From positions 62,001 through 126,000 of the forward strand of contig CAJYPK010000050.1 of NCBI GenBank assembly GCA_913776615.1: a DNA stretch of 64,000 nt, read 5' to 3'. The position numbers and the translations under genes are program-made. Position 1 is the stretch's first letter. Each line of letters opens with the position of its first letter. The stretch comes from an uncultured Hymenobacter sp. Its GTDB lineage: Bacteria > Bacteroidota > Bacteroidia > Cytophagales > Hymenobacteraceae. The notes beneath the pieces were generated by a model that was not told the DNA's origin, did not search any database, and saw nothing but the letters and a program-made list of their open reading frames with translations. This document shows positions 8,320 to 16,904 of this stretch, piece after piece.

Positions 8320-8796
8320 CTAGCGCAGGCGGTCATAGCTGTTGCGCACGTGTTGCTCGTCGCGGCGAATGAAGCGATTGGCCAGCAGGTTGAGCAGCAG
8401 GCCCAACGTGGGCAGGTAGAGGGCCGGCTGATTCTGCCCTTCGAGCTTAGGATTGAGGAAGGCCTCCCCCAGATTGGAGAAGTAGAACGCGGCTCCGAAC
8501 GTAGCTACCAGCAGCAGCAGGTTGAGCATGCCGAGCTTGAGCTGCGTGAAGCGATTACGAAATTGAAAAATTTCGTAGATGGCCACGGCGGCCGAGGCCA
8601 GCGCCAGCACGGCGATAATCCACACCGGGGCACTAGTAGTAGGCTGCGGCATATTGACCGCCCGGAAGTTGAAGGCCGTCAGGGTCAGTTCCTGGTGCGT
8701 GAGACCATCTACTTTGTGCCAGAGGGGCAGGGCCAGCAGGCTCAGCATCGCCAGCGCCAGCAGCAAGAGAAAAACGCTTTGAATTCTTTGTATCAT
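8320..8796 (-). CDS. DUF4293 four-helix membrane protein
   Basis: 158 residues from the ATG at 8796. The N-terminus MIQRIQSVFLLLL is the hallmark of the DUF4293 family of Bacteroidota. Four predicted transmembrane segments are near residues 5-25, 58-77, 88-108 and 122-140, with a basic C-terminal tail. Function unknown. A longer reading to 8844 exists but would place the start inside the promoter, since a perfect minus-strand TAnnTTTG box lies at 8842-8849. Confidence 0.88.
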   Translation of the reverse strand: MIQRIQSVFLLLLALAMLSLLALPLWHKVDGLTHQELTLTAFNFRAVNMPQPTTSAPVWIIAVLALASAAVAIYEIFQFRNRFTQLKLGMLNLLLLVATFGAAFYFSNLGEAFLNPKLEGQNQPALYLPTLGLLLNLLANRFIRRDEQHVRNSYDRLR

Positions 8797-8841
8797 CTTT
8801 GCGGTTGTGAAAAAGGCCCGCGCCAGTGCGCGTCGCCAGGC

Positions 8842-8849
8842 CAAAATTA
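8842..8849 (-). promoter_or_regulatory. -7 promoter box (TAATTTTG) for the DUF4293 gene
   Basis: Perfect TAnnTTTG on the minus strand, about 45 bases before the ATG at 8796. A near-match for the divergent thiolase gene (TAGCTTCG, 8867-8874) lies 18 bases away, so the two promoters overlap back to back. Confidence 0.6.
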
Positions 8850-8893
8850 GCCCTCAACCGGCGGACTAGCTTCGCCCCAACGATACCCTCGGA

Positions 8894-10096
8894 ATGCCTA
8901 ATGCGTATATCGTGGATGCCGTGCGCACCCCGATTGGAAAATTTGGCGGCGCGCTCAGCAGCGTCCGCCCCGACGACCTGGCCGCCCTTGTGCTGCGCGA
9001 GCTGCTCCGACGCAACCCCAGCCTCGACAAAAACGCGGTGGAAGATGTCATTCTGGGTGCCGCCAACCAGGCCGGCGAAGACAACCGCAACGTAGCCCGC
9101 ATGGCGGCGCTGCTGGCTGGCCTGCCCGTGACCGTGCCCGGCAATACCGTAAACCGCCTGTGCGCCAGCGGCATGCAGAGCATCATGGATGCTGCCCGGG
9201 CCATTAAGTGCGGCGAGGGCGATGTATTCCTGGCCGGCGGGGCCGAGAGCATGACGCGCGCGCCGTTTGTAATGGCCAAGTCATCGACGGCCTTTGCCCG
9301 CGACTTCACGGCCCACGATACGACGCTGGGCTGGCGCTTTGTGAACCCCCGGCTGGCCAAGGAGCACTACCCTTATACGATGGGCGACACGGCCGAAAAC
9401 GTAGCCCGTCAGTACGGCATCAGCCGCGAGGAGCAGGATGCCTTCGCCTTCGAAAGCCAGCGCAAGTACCACCGGGCTGCCGAAAAGGGCCGCTTCCGCA
9501 AGGAGCTGGTGCCGGTGTTCCTGCCCCAGCCCAAGGGCGACACGGCCTTGTTTGATACCGATGAGCAGCCCCGCGTTTCGACGCTCGAAAAGCTGGCGAC
9601 TCTCAAGCCCGCTTTCCAGCCCGACGGTGGCACCGTAACGGCGGGCAACGCCGCCGGCATCAACGACGGGGCAGCCGCTGCCCTGCTGGTCAGCGACGAG
9701 GCCCTGACGCGCTACAACCTCAAGCCGATGGCCCGCGTCGTTGCCTCGTCGGTGGCGGGCGTCGATCCGGCCATTATGGGTATGGGGCCGGTGCCGGCCA
9801 TCCGCAAGGTGCTGGAGCGCGCCGGCCTGACCCTGGCCGACATCGACCTGTTTGAAATCAACGAGGCGTTTGCTTCGCAGAGCGTGGCCGTGGTGCGCGA
9901 GCTGGGCATTGATACGGCCAAGCTCAACGTCAACGGCGGCTCCATTGCGATGGGCCACCCGCTGGGGTCGAGCGGGGCACGCATCATCGCCACGCTGGTG
10001 CACGAGATGCAGCGCCGCGAGGGCGTGCGCTACGGCCTGGCGGCCATGTGCGTGGGCGTAGGCCAGGGCACGGCCATGGTTTTCGAGAAAATGTAA
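8894..10096 (+). CDS. Thiolase, closest to 3-oxoadipyl-CoA / acetyl-CoA acyltransferase type
   Basis: 400-residue thiolase that should cleave 3-ketoacyl-CoA (or condense acyl-CoAs) in the cytoplasm. The nucleophile Cys90 (NRLCASGMQS), the NEAFA motif, His355 (GHPLGSSGAR) and the second active cysteine Cys386 (MCVGVGQG) are all present at expected positions. The block GAANQAGEDNRNVARMAALL is characteristic of PcaF/PaaJ 3-oxoadipyl-CoA thiolases. No other aromatic degradation gene is adjacent, so general beta-oxidation use is equally possible. A near-consensus promoter precedes it and a GC hairpin with T-run follows. Confidence 0.9.
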   Translation: MPNAYIVDAVRTPIGKFGGALSSVRPDDLAALVLRELLRRNPSLDKNAVEDVILGAANQAGEDNRNVARMAALLAGLPVTVPGNTVNRLCASGMQSIMDAARAIKCGEGDVFLAGGAESMTRAPFVMAKSSTAFARDFTAHDTTLGWRFVNPRLAKEHYPYTMGDTAENVARQYGISREEQDAFAFESQRKYHRAAEKGRFRKELVPVFLPQPKGDTALFDTDEQPRVSTLEKLATLKPAFQPDGGTVTAGNAAGINDGAAAALLVSDEALTRYNLKPMARVVASSVAGVDPAIMGMGPVPAIRKVLERAGLTLADIDLFEINEAFASQSVAVVRELGIDTAKLNVNGGSIAMGHPLGSSGARIIATLVHEMQRREGVRYGLAAMCVGVGQGTAMVFEKM

Positions 10097-10148
10097 GTGC
10101 GGCCAGGGCTACACATGTCCTGACTTTGAATAAGTTGAATCTTTCCTG

Positions 10149-10179
10149 GCGCGGGCTCTTGCGAGCCCGCGCTATTTTT
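10149..10179 (+). terminator. Intrinsic terminator / possible attenuator just before kynureninase
   Basis: Ten-base perfect stem GCGCGGGCTC / GAGCCCGCGC (10149-10158, 10163-10172) with loop TTGC, followed by TATTTTTC. It ends about 10 bases before the kynU ATG and lies downstream of a near-consensus -7 box (TGACTTTG, 10120-10127). It could end thiolase transcripts or sit in the kynU leader. Confidence 0.75.
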
Positions 10180-10188
10180 CCACCCCGC

Positions 10189-11466
10189 ATGACCTACGAC
10201 GCATCCCCCGCCTTCGCCGCCGCCCAGGACGCGGCCGACCCGCTGGCATCCTTCCGGCAGGAATTTCACATCCCGCCCGGGCCGGGGGGCCAGCCCACGG
10301 CTTACTTCTGCGGCAATTCGCTGGGGCTGCTGCCCCGCGCCGCCCGCGCCGCCGTGGAAAATGAGTTTAAGTCGTGGGAGACACAGGCCGTAGAAGGTCA
10401 TTTTCACGGGGAGTCGCCCTGGATGTTTTACCAAGATACGCTGACCGAAGCGTCGGCCCGCGTAGTAGGTGCCCGCCCCATTGAGGTGGTGGTGATGAAC
10501 ACCCTGACGGTAAACCTGCACCTGCTGCTCGTTTCCTTCTACCAGCCCACGGCCACCCGCTACAAGGTGCTGATGGAGGGCGGGGCCTTCCCGTCCGACC
10601 AGTACGCGCTCGAAAGCCAAGCCCGCCTGCACGGCCTCGACCCCGCCGAGGCCATCGTGGAAATAACGCCCCGCCCCGGCGAGCACACGCTGCGTACCGA
10701 GGACATCGAGGCCAAAATCGCCGAGCTGGGCGACTCGCTGGCCACGGTCATTTTCGGCGGCATCAACTACTACACCGGGCAGGTGTTTGACATGGCGGCT
10801 ATTACGCGGGCCGGGCACGCGGTGGGGGCTACCGTTGGCTTCGACCTGGCGCACGCGGCTGGCAACGTAGTGCTGCACCTGCACGACTGGGACGTGGATT
10901 TTGCCTGCTGGTGCACCTACAAATACCTCAACTCGGGGCCGGGCGGCACCTCAGGGGTATTTATCCACGAGCGCTTTGCCCACCGGCCCGACCTGTTGCG
11001 CCTGGCCGGCTGGTGGGGCTACGACCCCAAGGAGCGCTTCCAGATGAAGCCGGGCTTCCGGCCGTCGCCGGGCGCTTCGGGCTGGCAGCTTTCGTGCGGG
11101 CAGGTACTGCCGATGGCCGTACATCGCGCCAACCTGGAGATTTTCGACCGGGCCGGCGGAGTAGCCACTCTGCGGCAAAAAAGCGAAAAGCTCACTGGTT
11201 ACCTGGAGTTTTTGATTGAGCAGCTCAATCTGCCGAAGGAAAAACTAGAAATCATCACCCCCGCCGACCCTGCGCAGCGCGGCTGTCAGCTCTCCCTGTT
11301 GGTGCACGAGCGCGGGCGTGAGCTATTCGACTTTCTGGCCGCCCGGGGCATCATTGCCGACTGGCGCGAGCCCAACGTGATCCGGCTGGCACCCGTACCG
11401 CTCTATAATTCGTTTGAGGATGTGCGCCGGGCGGGCGCGGCCATTTCTGAGTTTTACCAGGCGTAG
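10189..11466 (+). CDS. kynU: Kynureninase
   Basis: 425 residues from the ATG at 10189. PLP enzyme converting 3-hydroxykynurenine to 3-hydroxyanthranilate plus alanine, or kynurenine to anthranilate. Family blocks include FCGNSLGLLP near the N-terminus, HFHGESPW, FGGINYYTGQ, GFDLAHAAGN and the PLP-lysine motif CTYKYLNSGPGG (Lys245). A longer frame back to 10048 would read through the terminator hairpin and is not used. The partner enzymes kmo (41.6-43.0 kb) and 3-hydroxyanthranilate dioxygenase (56.6 kb) are in the same window but not adjacent. Confidence 0.96.
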   Translation: MTYDASPAFAAAQDAADPLASFRQEFHIPPGPGGQPTAYFCGNSLGLLPRAARAAVENEFKSWETQAVEGHFHGESPWMFYQDTLTEASARVVGARPIEVVVMNTLTVNLHLLLVSFYQPTATRYKVLMEGGAFPSDQYALESQARLHGLDPAEAIVEITPRPGEHTLRTEDIEAKIAELGDSLATVIFGGINYYTGQVFDMAAITRAGHAVGATVGFDLAHAAGNVVLHLHDWDVDFACWCTYKYLNSGPGGTSGVFIHERFAHRPDLLRLAGWWGYDPKERFQMKPGFRPSPGASGWQLSCGQVLPMAVHRANLEIFDRAGGVATLRQKSEKLTGYLEFLIEQLNLPKEKLEIITPADPAQRGCQLSLLVHERGRELFDFLAARGIIADWREPNVIRLAPVPLYNSFEDVRRAGAAISEFYQA

Positions 11467-11472
11467 TAACTG

Positions 11473-11511
11473 GCGAGCAGTTGTTACCGCTGCCCCCTGG
11501 CAACTGCTCGC
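11473..11511 (+). terminator. Hairpin after kynU
   Basis: GCGAGCAGTTG (11473-11483) pairs with CAACTGCTCGC (11501-11511), starting 7 bases after the kynU stop; only a short T-run follows. A plausible weak terminator. Confidence 0.5.
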
Positions 11512-11536
11512 TGTTTAGTACCCTGCTCATCATTTT

Positions 11537-12175
11537 ATGGAAGACTACGCGGCCAAGATGGCCCTCAAGCCCTACGCCGACCTCCGCGCCTACGTGACGG
11601 ACTACGCTCAGTACCGCGAAGATGCCGTGCTGGCCGCGCTCGACGAACTGCGCCGCCGGGGCCAGCCCGCGCCCGAGGACGCTGACCTGCGCCCTGCGCT
11701 GGAGGCCGTGGTGCAGGAGCAGGCCCGGCAGGCGGCCCAGCAACCCGCCCCGGTCGAGGAGGAAGAGCTGCCGCGCCTCTATTCGCCGGCGGGCATTGTC
11801 GTAATGTCGGCGATGGTATCGGTGGTGGCGGGTGCCGTGCTGCTGGCCCTCAACATGCGCATGATGAAGCGCGGCAAGGCGGTACTGGGCCTGGCGGCCT
11901 TCGTGCTGGTGTATATGGTGGGGCGCACCTTGCTAATTACTTGGCTGGCTCGGCACAACATGATGACGCCCTTTTCTTTCATCATCGATCTGCCTATCAT
12001 CTTCGCCTACATCTGGTGGTTTTGGCCGCGCTACGTCGGCACGTATCAGTTTCAGCCGCGCAACTGGCTGCTGCCGCTCGGGGCGTGCATTCTGCTGATT
12101 ACTATATTCTTCATGCTCAATCCCGAAACGGCCAAGCTGCTACGCCAGCAGATGGAGCAGGTGCAGCGACGATAA
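11537..12175 (+). CDS. Hypothetical membrane protein with soluble N-terminal domain
   Basis: 212 residues, no family recognised. Residues 1-80 are soluble, acidic and helical (DYAQYREDAVLAALDELRRRG, then a QQPAPVEEEELP linker). Four transmembrane segments follow near 85-106, 117-136, 143-160 and 170-190. The N-terminal part resembles short helical regions often found ahead of small Bacteroidota membrane proteins, but I cannot name it. It stands alone between the kynU hairpin and a 16-bp terminator. Confidence 0.75.
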   Translation: MEDYAAKMALKPYADLRAYVTDYAQYREDAVLAALDELRRRGQPAPEDADLRPALEAVVQEQARQAAQQPAPVEEEELPRLYSPAGIVVMSAMVSVVAGAVLLALNMRMMKRGKAVLGLAAFVLVYMVGRTLLITWLARHNMMTPFSFIIDLPIIFAYIWWFWPRYVGTYQFQPRNWLLPLGACILLITIFFMLNPETAKLLRQQMEQVQRR

Positions 12176-12214
12176 AATATTCTAAAACAAACCGTTAACG
12201 GCTGGTTACAAAAG

Positions 12215-12252
12215 AAACGGCCGGCTTCTCTGGGCAGAGAAGCCGGCCGTTT
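12215..12252. terminator. 16-bp bidirectional hairpin terminator
   Basis: Arms 12215-12230 and 12237-12252 are perfect complements (GGCCGGCTTCTC stem) flanked by A and T runs. It separates the plus-strand membrane protein from convergent psd. Confidence 0.85.
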
Positions 12253-12276
12253 TACGTTGCCTGCGGCGGCAATTTA

Positions 12277-12942
12277 TCAGGCTTTAAACTGGCAGATTAC
12301 CGTTTCGCCGCCCTTCACTTTCTGACCCAGCTCTACCTTGATTTCGGCGTCGAGCGGCACGAAAATATCCACCCGCGAGCCAAATTTGATGAAGCCAAAC
12401 TCTTCCCCCTGACTCACTTCGTCGCCCTCGTTCACGTACCACACGATGCGGCGGGCCATCGCCCCGGCGATCTGGCGGAAGAGTACCAGCGGGCCAGCAT
12501 CGCTTTCCACTACCACCGTGGTGCGCTCGTTTTGGGTGCTGCTCTTGGGGTGCCAGGCCACGAGGTACTGACCAGGGTGGTATTTGAAATATTTCACGAT
12601 GCCCGACACCGGATTGCGAGTGATATGCACGTTGATGGGCGACATGAACACGCTAATCTGCCGGCGCGCATCTTCGAAATATTCGGTTTCGATGACTTCC
12701 TCGATTACCACCACCTTGCCGTCGGCGGGGGCCAGCAGGAGATCTTCGTGGGTGAGCAAGCGCCGGTAGGGCGAGCGGAAAAATTGGAGCAGCATTAAAA
12801 ACGCCACCACGGAAGCTGCCGCAAAAATGCGGTTGAATATCACGTTGGGACCGTTGTAGCGGCTCAGCAACAGGTTGAGGGCCAGCAGCACCAGCAGCGT
12901 CACGAACAGGATGCGACGGCCTTCTTTATGTATTTTTATCAC
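12277..12942 (-). CDS. psd: Phosphatidylserine decarboxylase, short (archaeal-type) form
   Basis: 221 residues. Makes phosphatidylethanolamine from phosphatidylserine at the inner membrane. Two N-terminal hydrophobic segments (about 10-26 and 36-52) precede the catalytic domain with LAPADGKVV, SPINVHITRNPVSG and WYVNEGDEVSQGEEFGFIKFGSR. Self-cleavage to form the pyruvoyl group is expected between Gly188 and Ser189 of the FGSR motif. The predicted start is GTG at 12942, and that codon lies in the terminal bases of a repeat element (AAATCTGTG on the minus strand). cdsA, also a phospholipid gene, lies upstream on the same strand beyond gdhA. Confidence 0.93.
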   Translation of the reverse strand: MIKIHKEGRRILFVTLLVLLALNLLLSRYNGPNVIFNRIFAAASVVAFLMLLQFFRSPYRRLLTHEDLLLAPADGKVVVIEEVIETEYFEDARRQISVFMSPINVHITRNPVSGIVKYFKYHPGQYLVAWHPKSSTQNERTTVVVESDAGPLVLFRQIAGAMARRIVWYVNEGDEVSQGEEFGFIKFGSRVDIFVPLDAEIKVELGQKVKGGETVICQFKA

Positions 12943-13248
12943 AGATTTAACGGATTTAACGGATTTCGGGGATAGGCCCGCTCCGCGGGCTGGCTTTAGG
13001 GGTGCGGGGTGGACGTGCCCCGTGCCTTATGGTACGTAGGGAGGCCAGGCAGAGATAAATCCTAAAAAGCTTTACGGTGCCTTGCTGCCCCAAAAATAGA
13101 AAAGCGCGGGCCAACCGGCCCGCGCCTTCCTCTAATTCGGCAAGTTGCCCGCCACATAACAAACTCAACAAACCCCAAAAGTCAGCCCGCCGCCGCAGGC
13201 CAGCGGGCGTATCTGCGAAATCCGTTAAATCCGTTAAATCTGCGGTCC
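12941..13248. repeat. Inverted-terminal intergenic element, family 1, copy B
   Basis: 308 non-coding bases. The left end (12941-12976) is in direct orientation with AACGGATTTAACGGATTT and GGGGATAGG. The right end (13209-13248) is its inverse, ending TCTGCGGTCC exactly against the gdhA stop codon. The core holds a GCGCGGGCC/GGCCCGCGC hairpin (13104-13125). Same design as copy A at 4251-4620. Confidence 0.85.
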
Positions 13249-14538
13249 TTAGTAGCCGCCGCGGTATTTGTACGTCTGGGCTACCTTATCGATAGCTACC
13301 ACGTAGGCGGCGATGCGCAGCGAAATATTGTATTTCTGGCTGGTGGCGTACACTTTCTCGAAAGCATCGGTCATGATGCGGTCGGCGCGCTCGGTTACCA
13401 TCTCGGAGCTCCACTTGAAGCCCTGCTTGTTCTGCACCCACTCGAAATAACTCACCGTCACGCCACCCGAGTTGGCCAGGATATCGGGAACTACCGAAAT
13501 ACCCTTGCCATAGATGATGGGGTCGGCCGAGGCCGAGGTAGGGCCGTTGGCACCCTCCACAATGAGCTTGGCTTGAATGTAGGGCGCGTTGTGCTCGGTG
13601 ATCACGTCTTCCACGGCGGCGGGCACCAGCACGTCAACGGCCGAGGTCAGGAGCTTGGTGGGGTCCATCGGTTCCGCACCCTCGAAGCCTTCGAGGCGGC
13701 CGCCGTGGGCGTTTTTGTAGGCGATGGCTTCGTCGATGTTGATGCCCTTATCGTTCCAGTAAGCGCCGGAGATATCCGATACACCTTTAATAGTCAAGCC
13801 TTTGTCAAACATCAGCTTGGCCGTCCAGGAGCCCACATTGCCGAAGCCCTGGATGGCCACCGAAGTCTCCTCGATTTTCATACCCAGCTTGTTCATGGCG
13901 GCCAGGCAGGAAATCATCACGCCGCGGCCGGTAGCCTCGGTGCGGCCCAGCGAGCCGCCCATTACCAGCGGCTTACCCGTAACCACGGCCGAGGAAGTCT
14001 GGCCGGCGGTCTTGGAAAATTCGTCCATAATCCAGGCCATTTCGCGCGGGCCGGTGCCCATGTCGGGGGCCGGAATGTCGCGGTCGGGGCCGAATACGTC
14101 CTTCATCGACACGGTGTAGGCGCGGGTGAGGCGCTCCAGCTCGCCCACGCTCATGGTGGAGGGGTCGCAGATGATGCCACCCTTGGCCCCACCGTAGGGA
14201 ATATCAACCACGGCGCACTTCCAGGTCATCCAGGCGGCGAGGGCTTTGACCTCGTCGAGGTTGACGTTCTTATCGTAGCGAATGCCGCCTTTGCTGGGGC
14301 CGAGGATGGTATTGTGTACGACGCGATAGCCTTCGAAAACCTGCACTTTGCCGTTGTCCATCATGACGGGCATATGCACGATAACTTGCTTATCAGGAGC
14401 TTTGAGCACTTCGTAGGAAGTGTCGTCGAGGCCCAGGATTTCGGCCGCGACGTTGAAGCGCGACATCATGGACTCAAGCGGATTTTCGGTATTTTCGACC
14501 CGGGGGGCGGGTTCTTTGTACACAGTGGTGGCTGCCAT
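13249..14538 (-). CDS. gdhA: Glu/Leu/Phe/Val-type glutamate dehydrogenase
   Basis: 429 residues from the ATG at 14538. Interconverts glutamate and 2-oxoglutarate plus ammonia. Substrate-site residues are visible: Lys107 in MTWKCAV, catalytic Lys119 in GGAKGGI and Asp159 in PAPDMGT. The Rossmann motif GFGNVGSWTA follows. The length and the NTILGPSKGGIRY block fit hexameric GDH-I. The upstream frame to 14610 overlaps the promoter and is rejected. Its TAA directly touches repeat copy B. A perfect minus-strand TAnnTTTG box is at 14608-14615, giving a leader of roughly 65 nt. Confidence 0.95.
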   Translation of the reverse strand: MAATTVYKEPAPRVENTENPLESMMSRFNVAAEILGLDDTSYEVLKAPDKQVIVHMPVMMDNGKVQVFEGYRVVHNTILGPSKGGIRYDKNVNLDEVKALAAWMTWKCAVVDIPYGGAKGGIICDPSTMSVGELERLTRAYTVSMKDVFGPDRDIPAPDMGTGPREMAWIMDEFSKTAGQTSSAVVTGKPLVMGGSLGRTEATGRGVMISCLAAMNKLGMKIEETSVAIQGFGNVGSWTAKLMFDKGLTIKGVSDISGAYWNDKGINIDEAIAYKNAHGGRLEGFEGAEPMDPTKLLTSAVDVLVPAAVEDVITEHNAPYIQAKLIVEGANGPTSASADPIIYGKGISVVPDILANSGGVTVSYFEWVQNKQGFKWSSEMVTERADRIMTDAFEKVYATSQKYNISLRIAAYVVAIDKVAQTYKYRGGY

Positions 14539-14607
14539 GTGAGGGGGTAATGGGGTGAGGGGTGGGTGGGATGCGGAAGTATTGCGCCTGCTTACGAATA
14601 AGCGCCG

Positions 14608-14615
14608 CAAAGGTA
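14608..14615 (-). promoter_or_regulatory. -7 promoter box (TACCTTTG) for gdhA
   Basis: Perfect TAnnTTTG on the minus strand. It lies two bases from the edge of the 14618-14776 inverted repeat, so any -33 element would be inside the repeat. Confidence 0.6.
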
Positions 14616-14617
14616 CA

Positions 14618-14776
14618 AGCGGTGAAATAGTGAGGGGTGAAATGGTGAGTTGAGACTAGGCCCAACTCACCATTTCACCCCTTATCCGCCGGCTCAAGCG
14701 GTGAAATGGTGAGGGGTGAAATGGTGAGTTGGGCCTAGTCTCAACTCACCATTTCACCCCTCACTATTTCACCGCT
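14618..14776. repeat. Nested perfect 65-bp inverted repeat (GGTGAAATGGTGAG words)
   Basis: Left arm 14618-14682 and right arm 14712-14776 are exact inverse complements with a 29-base spacer. Each arm is itself a hairpin: AGGGGTGAAATGGTGAGTTG, a 10-base loop, then its inverse. The unit therefore occurs four times in alternating orientation. The outer right edge contains the cdsA stop codon (TAG at 14775-14777). Confidence 0.92.
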
Positions 14777-15764
14777 AGCCCAGCAGGGCTTGCAGCAGGG
14801 CCAGCACCGGCAGCACCAGCAGGAAGGCGTCGAAGCGGTCGAGCAGGCCGCCGTGCCCGGGCAGGAAGGTGCCCGAGTCTTTCACGCCCGCGCTGCGCTT
14901 GAGCATCGACTCGGCCAGGTCGCCGAGCGGGCCGAATACCGCCACTACACCGGCCGCCACCAGCCGGTGGCTCAACGGGATATCGGGCAGAAAATAGCCG
15001 GCAGCCCAGCCCACCAGCAGCGTGAGCGCCGCGCCCCCGGCCCAGCCCTCCCAGGTTTTGCCGGGCGAGATGCTGGGGGCCAGCTTGTGCTTACCGAAGT
15101 TTTTGCCGGCGAAGTAGGCCCCAGTGTCGGCCGCCCACACGAAGAAGATGAGGCAGAAGACGCGGCCGGGTTCGAAATGGCCTGAGCCGTAGGCAATGAC
15201 GCTCAGCATAGCCATTGGCAGGCTTACGTAGAGCAAGCCAGTGATGGTAGCGCCGATATTGTTCGCGGGCTGGCCATTGTTGGGCCACAGCAGGATCTCG
15301 CGCAGCATTAGCAGCACCAATAGTACCAGCGCGCCTCCTATCCATACTGGTGCCGAAAGTATTAGCAGACTAACACCGAGCCAGCCGCCAGAGCCACCAT
15401 TTGCCACTGCCTGTGGCATTGCTGACAGGGGTGGGTAAATAGTCCAGCCAGTAGGCCAGCCAAATAGCTTGGCATAAACCAGGTAGCCTACCTCGAAGTT
15501 GACAGCCAGGAAAACGAGTAGCCCCACCACAATGCCGAGCCAGAACGCTGGCTTGGTCCCGCTGGCCCGCGTGATGCGGTAGAATTCCTTTAGAATAACC
15601 GCCTGTACCGCCGCAAAAAACAAGGCGAACGAAATAGGCCCACCAAACGTGCAGCCCACGAGCAGTGCCGCCGCCAGCGCGCCCCAGATCACGCGCAGGC
15701 GCAGGTTACTAGGGCCTTTGGGCTTGTCTTCGGAGTCGGGGGCAGGGGTAGCGGCAGGGTTCAA
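14775..15764 (-). CDS. cdsA: Phosphatidate cytidylyltransferase (CDP-diglyceride synthase)
   Basis: 329 residues. Makes CDP-diacylglycerol from phosphatidate and CTP in the inner membrane, feeding phospholipid synthesis including the substrate of Psd. About eight hydrophobic segments. The C-terminal family signature is intact: SMLKRSAGVKDSG then LPGHGGLLDRFDA, with the metal and substrate-binding Asp/Lys/His residues. An extra hydrophilic stretch near residues 100-125 makes it somewhat longer than E. coli CdsA. It lies 27 bases downstream of the CPBP protease gene, probably one operon. Its stop codon sits in the nested repeat. Confidence 0.95.
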   Translation of the reverse strand: MNPAATPAPDSEDKPKGPSNLRLRVIWGALAAALLVGCTFGGPISFALFFAAVQAVILKEFYRITRASGTKPAFWLGIVVGLLVFLAVNFEVGYLVYAKLFGWPTGWTIYPPLSAMPQAVANGGSGGWLGVSLLILSAPVWIGGALVLLVLLMLREILLWPNNGQPANNIGATITGLLYVSLPMAMLSVIAYGSGHFEPGRVFCLIFFVWAADTGAYFAGKNFGKHKLAPSISPGKTWEGWAGGAALTLLVGWAAGYFLPDIPLSHRLVAAGVVAVFGPLGDLAESMLKRSAGVKDSGTFLPGHGGLLDRFDAFLLVLPVLALLQALLG

Positions 15765-15791
15765 ATCGGGCAGAGCTAGGACGTGAAGGAG

Positions 15792-16763
15792 TTAGGGCAG
15801 TACTCGCGCGCTGGAGGCGCTGGGGTCGAGGGCCGAGGCGGCGGGGCGACGGGCGTCCCAGCGCTGATGCTGCCAGTAGAGTAGCCCCGCCGTAAGCGCG
15901 GCCGATGCCAGGACGGTAGCCCAGGGCAAAGGTTGCGTAGCGTCGGGGTCGAAGGAGCTGGGTAGGTGCTTACCTTGCGCCAGGTAGAGCAGGATGAGCT
16001 GCGAGGCGTTTTGGGTAAAATGGGCGGCCATCGGCACCAGGATATTACTGCTCCACTCGTAGAGGTAGCCCAGCACTAGCCCCAGCACGAAGCGTGGCAC
16101 GAAGCCGAAGAATTGGATGTGAATGGCCGAGAAAATGGCTGCCGCCAGCCACACGCCCACGTGCCGCGAGCCGAACCACTGCACCAGGCAGCGCTGCACG
16201 CCCCCCCGGAAGACCAGCTCCTCGGCCACGGCGGGCACGACGGCGATAACTACCAGTCCCACCAACAGGCGACCGGGCGAATTAAAATTCGTCAGAAACT
16301 TGGTGAGCTCGGCGGCTTGGTCTTCCTTGCCCCGCGCCCACTGCTCGAAGCCGTGCAACGCGCCGGGAAAATGCGCGCTGGCATTCCACGACACCAACGC
16401 CGACAGGAACGGCACAGAACAAAGAATGACCAAACCAGCAGCGCCTAGCCACCACCCAGCCCCTAGTCGACGCGGCGCAAAGTAGCTAGCCACCGATTGC
16501 CCCACTAGGCGCGGCACCAGCAACGCCCCCGCCCCCACCCCCGCCAGCGACAGCCCCTGGTAGAGCATCAGCACGCTCCACCCCTGTGGCAGGCTCTGGG
16601 GCGAGGCCGCTACCCTACCGAATTGCTCCAGCGAAAGGCCGTACACAACAGTAGCCAGTACAACGGCCACTAAGCTGGCCAGGCACAGCCCCGCCACGGC
16701 CAGCCCCAGCAGCATCAGCAGCTGCGCGGCGGGGTGCACGGAGCGAGGCGATAAACCATTCAT
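15792..16763 (-). CDS. CPBP family intramembrane glutamic protease (Rce1/Abi-like)
   Basis: 323 residues from the ATG at 16763; a TTG six codons upstream is possible. Eight or so transmembrane segments. CPBP motifs are clear: motif 1 EELVFRG (Glu181, Glu182, Arg186), motif 2 with the histidine in FSAIHIQFFG, and the late HFTQNAS motif. In this family the paired Glu and His residues form the active site of membrane proteases that may process prenylated or peptide substrates; many bacterial members are uncharacterised. Directly upstream of cdsA, so probably co-transcribed. Confidence 0.9.
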   Translation of the reverse strand: MNGLSPRSVHPAAQLLMLLGLAVAGLCLASLVAVVLATVVYGLSLEQFGRVAASPQSLPQGWSVLMLYQGLSLAGVGAGALLVPRLVGQSVASYFAPRRLGAGWWLGAAGLVILCSVPFLSALVSWNASAHFPGALHGFEQWARGKEDQAAELTKFLTNFNSPGRLLVGLVVIAVVPAVAEELVFRGGVQRCLVQWFGSRHVGVWLAAAIFSAIHIQFFGFVPRFVLGLVLGYLYEWSSNILVPMAAHFTQNASQLILLYLAQGKHLPSSFDPDATQPLPWATVLASAALTAGLLYWQHQRWDARRPAASALDPSASSARVLP

Positions 16764-16904
16764 AAGGTCAGGGGTGTTCAAGGGGGTGTAAATTTGCGCA
16801 ATAAATTCTGGCTGAGTAGCACGCTGGGTTTGCCTTCGCGCTCAACAAGTGCCCCGCCACGCCAAAAAACCCGCGCTGCCCCAGCGCGGCACTACGCTAG
16901 CATC

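Noticed and set aside
8894-10096. Assigning the thiolase firmly as PcaF
   Set aside because: The family block fits, but no beta-ketoadipate pathway genes are nearby; kept as thiolase.
13573-14550. 325-codon frame antisense to gdhA
   Set aside because: Shadow frame rich in His, Gly, Val and Ala; no motif.
14618-14776. Nested repeat considered as insertion sequence ends
   Set aside because: The spacer is 29 bases and holds no transposase; no target-site duplication is visible.
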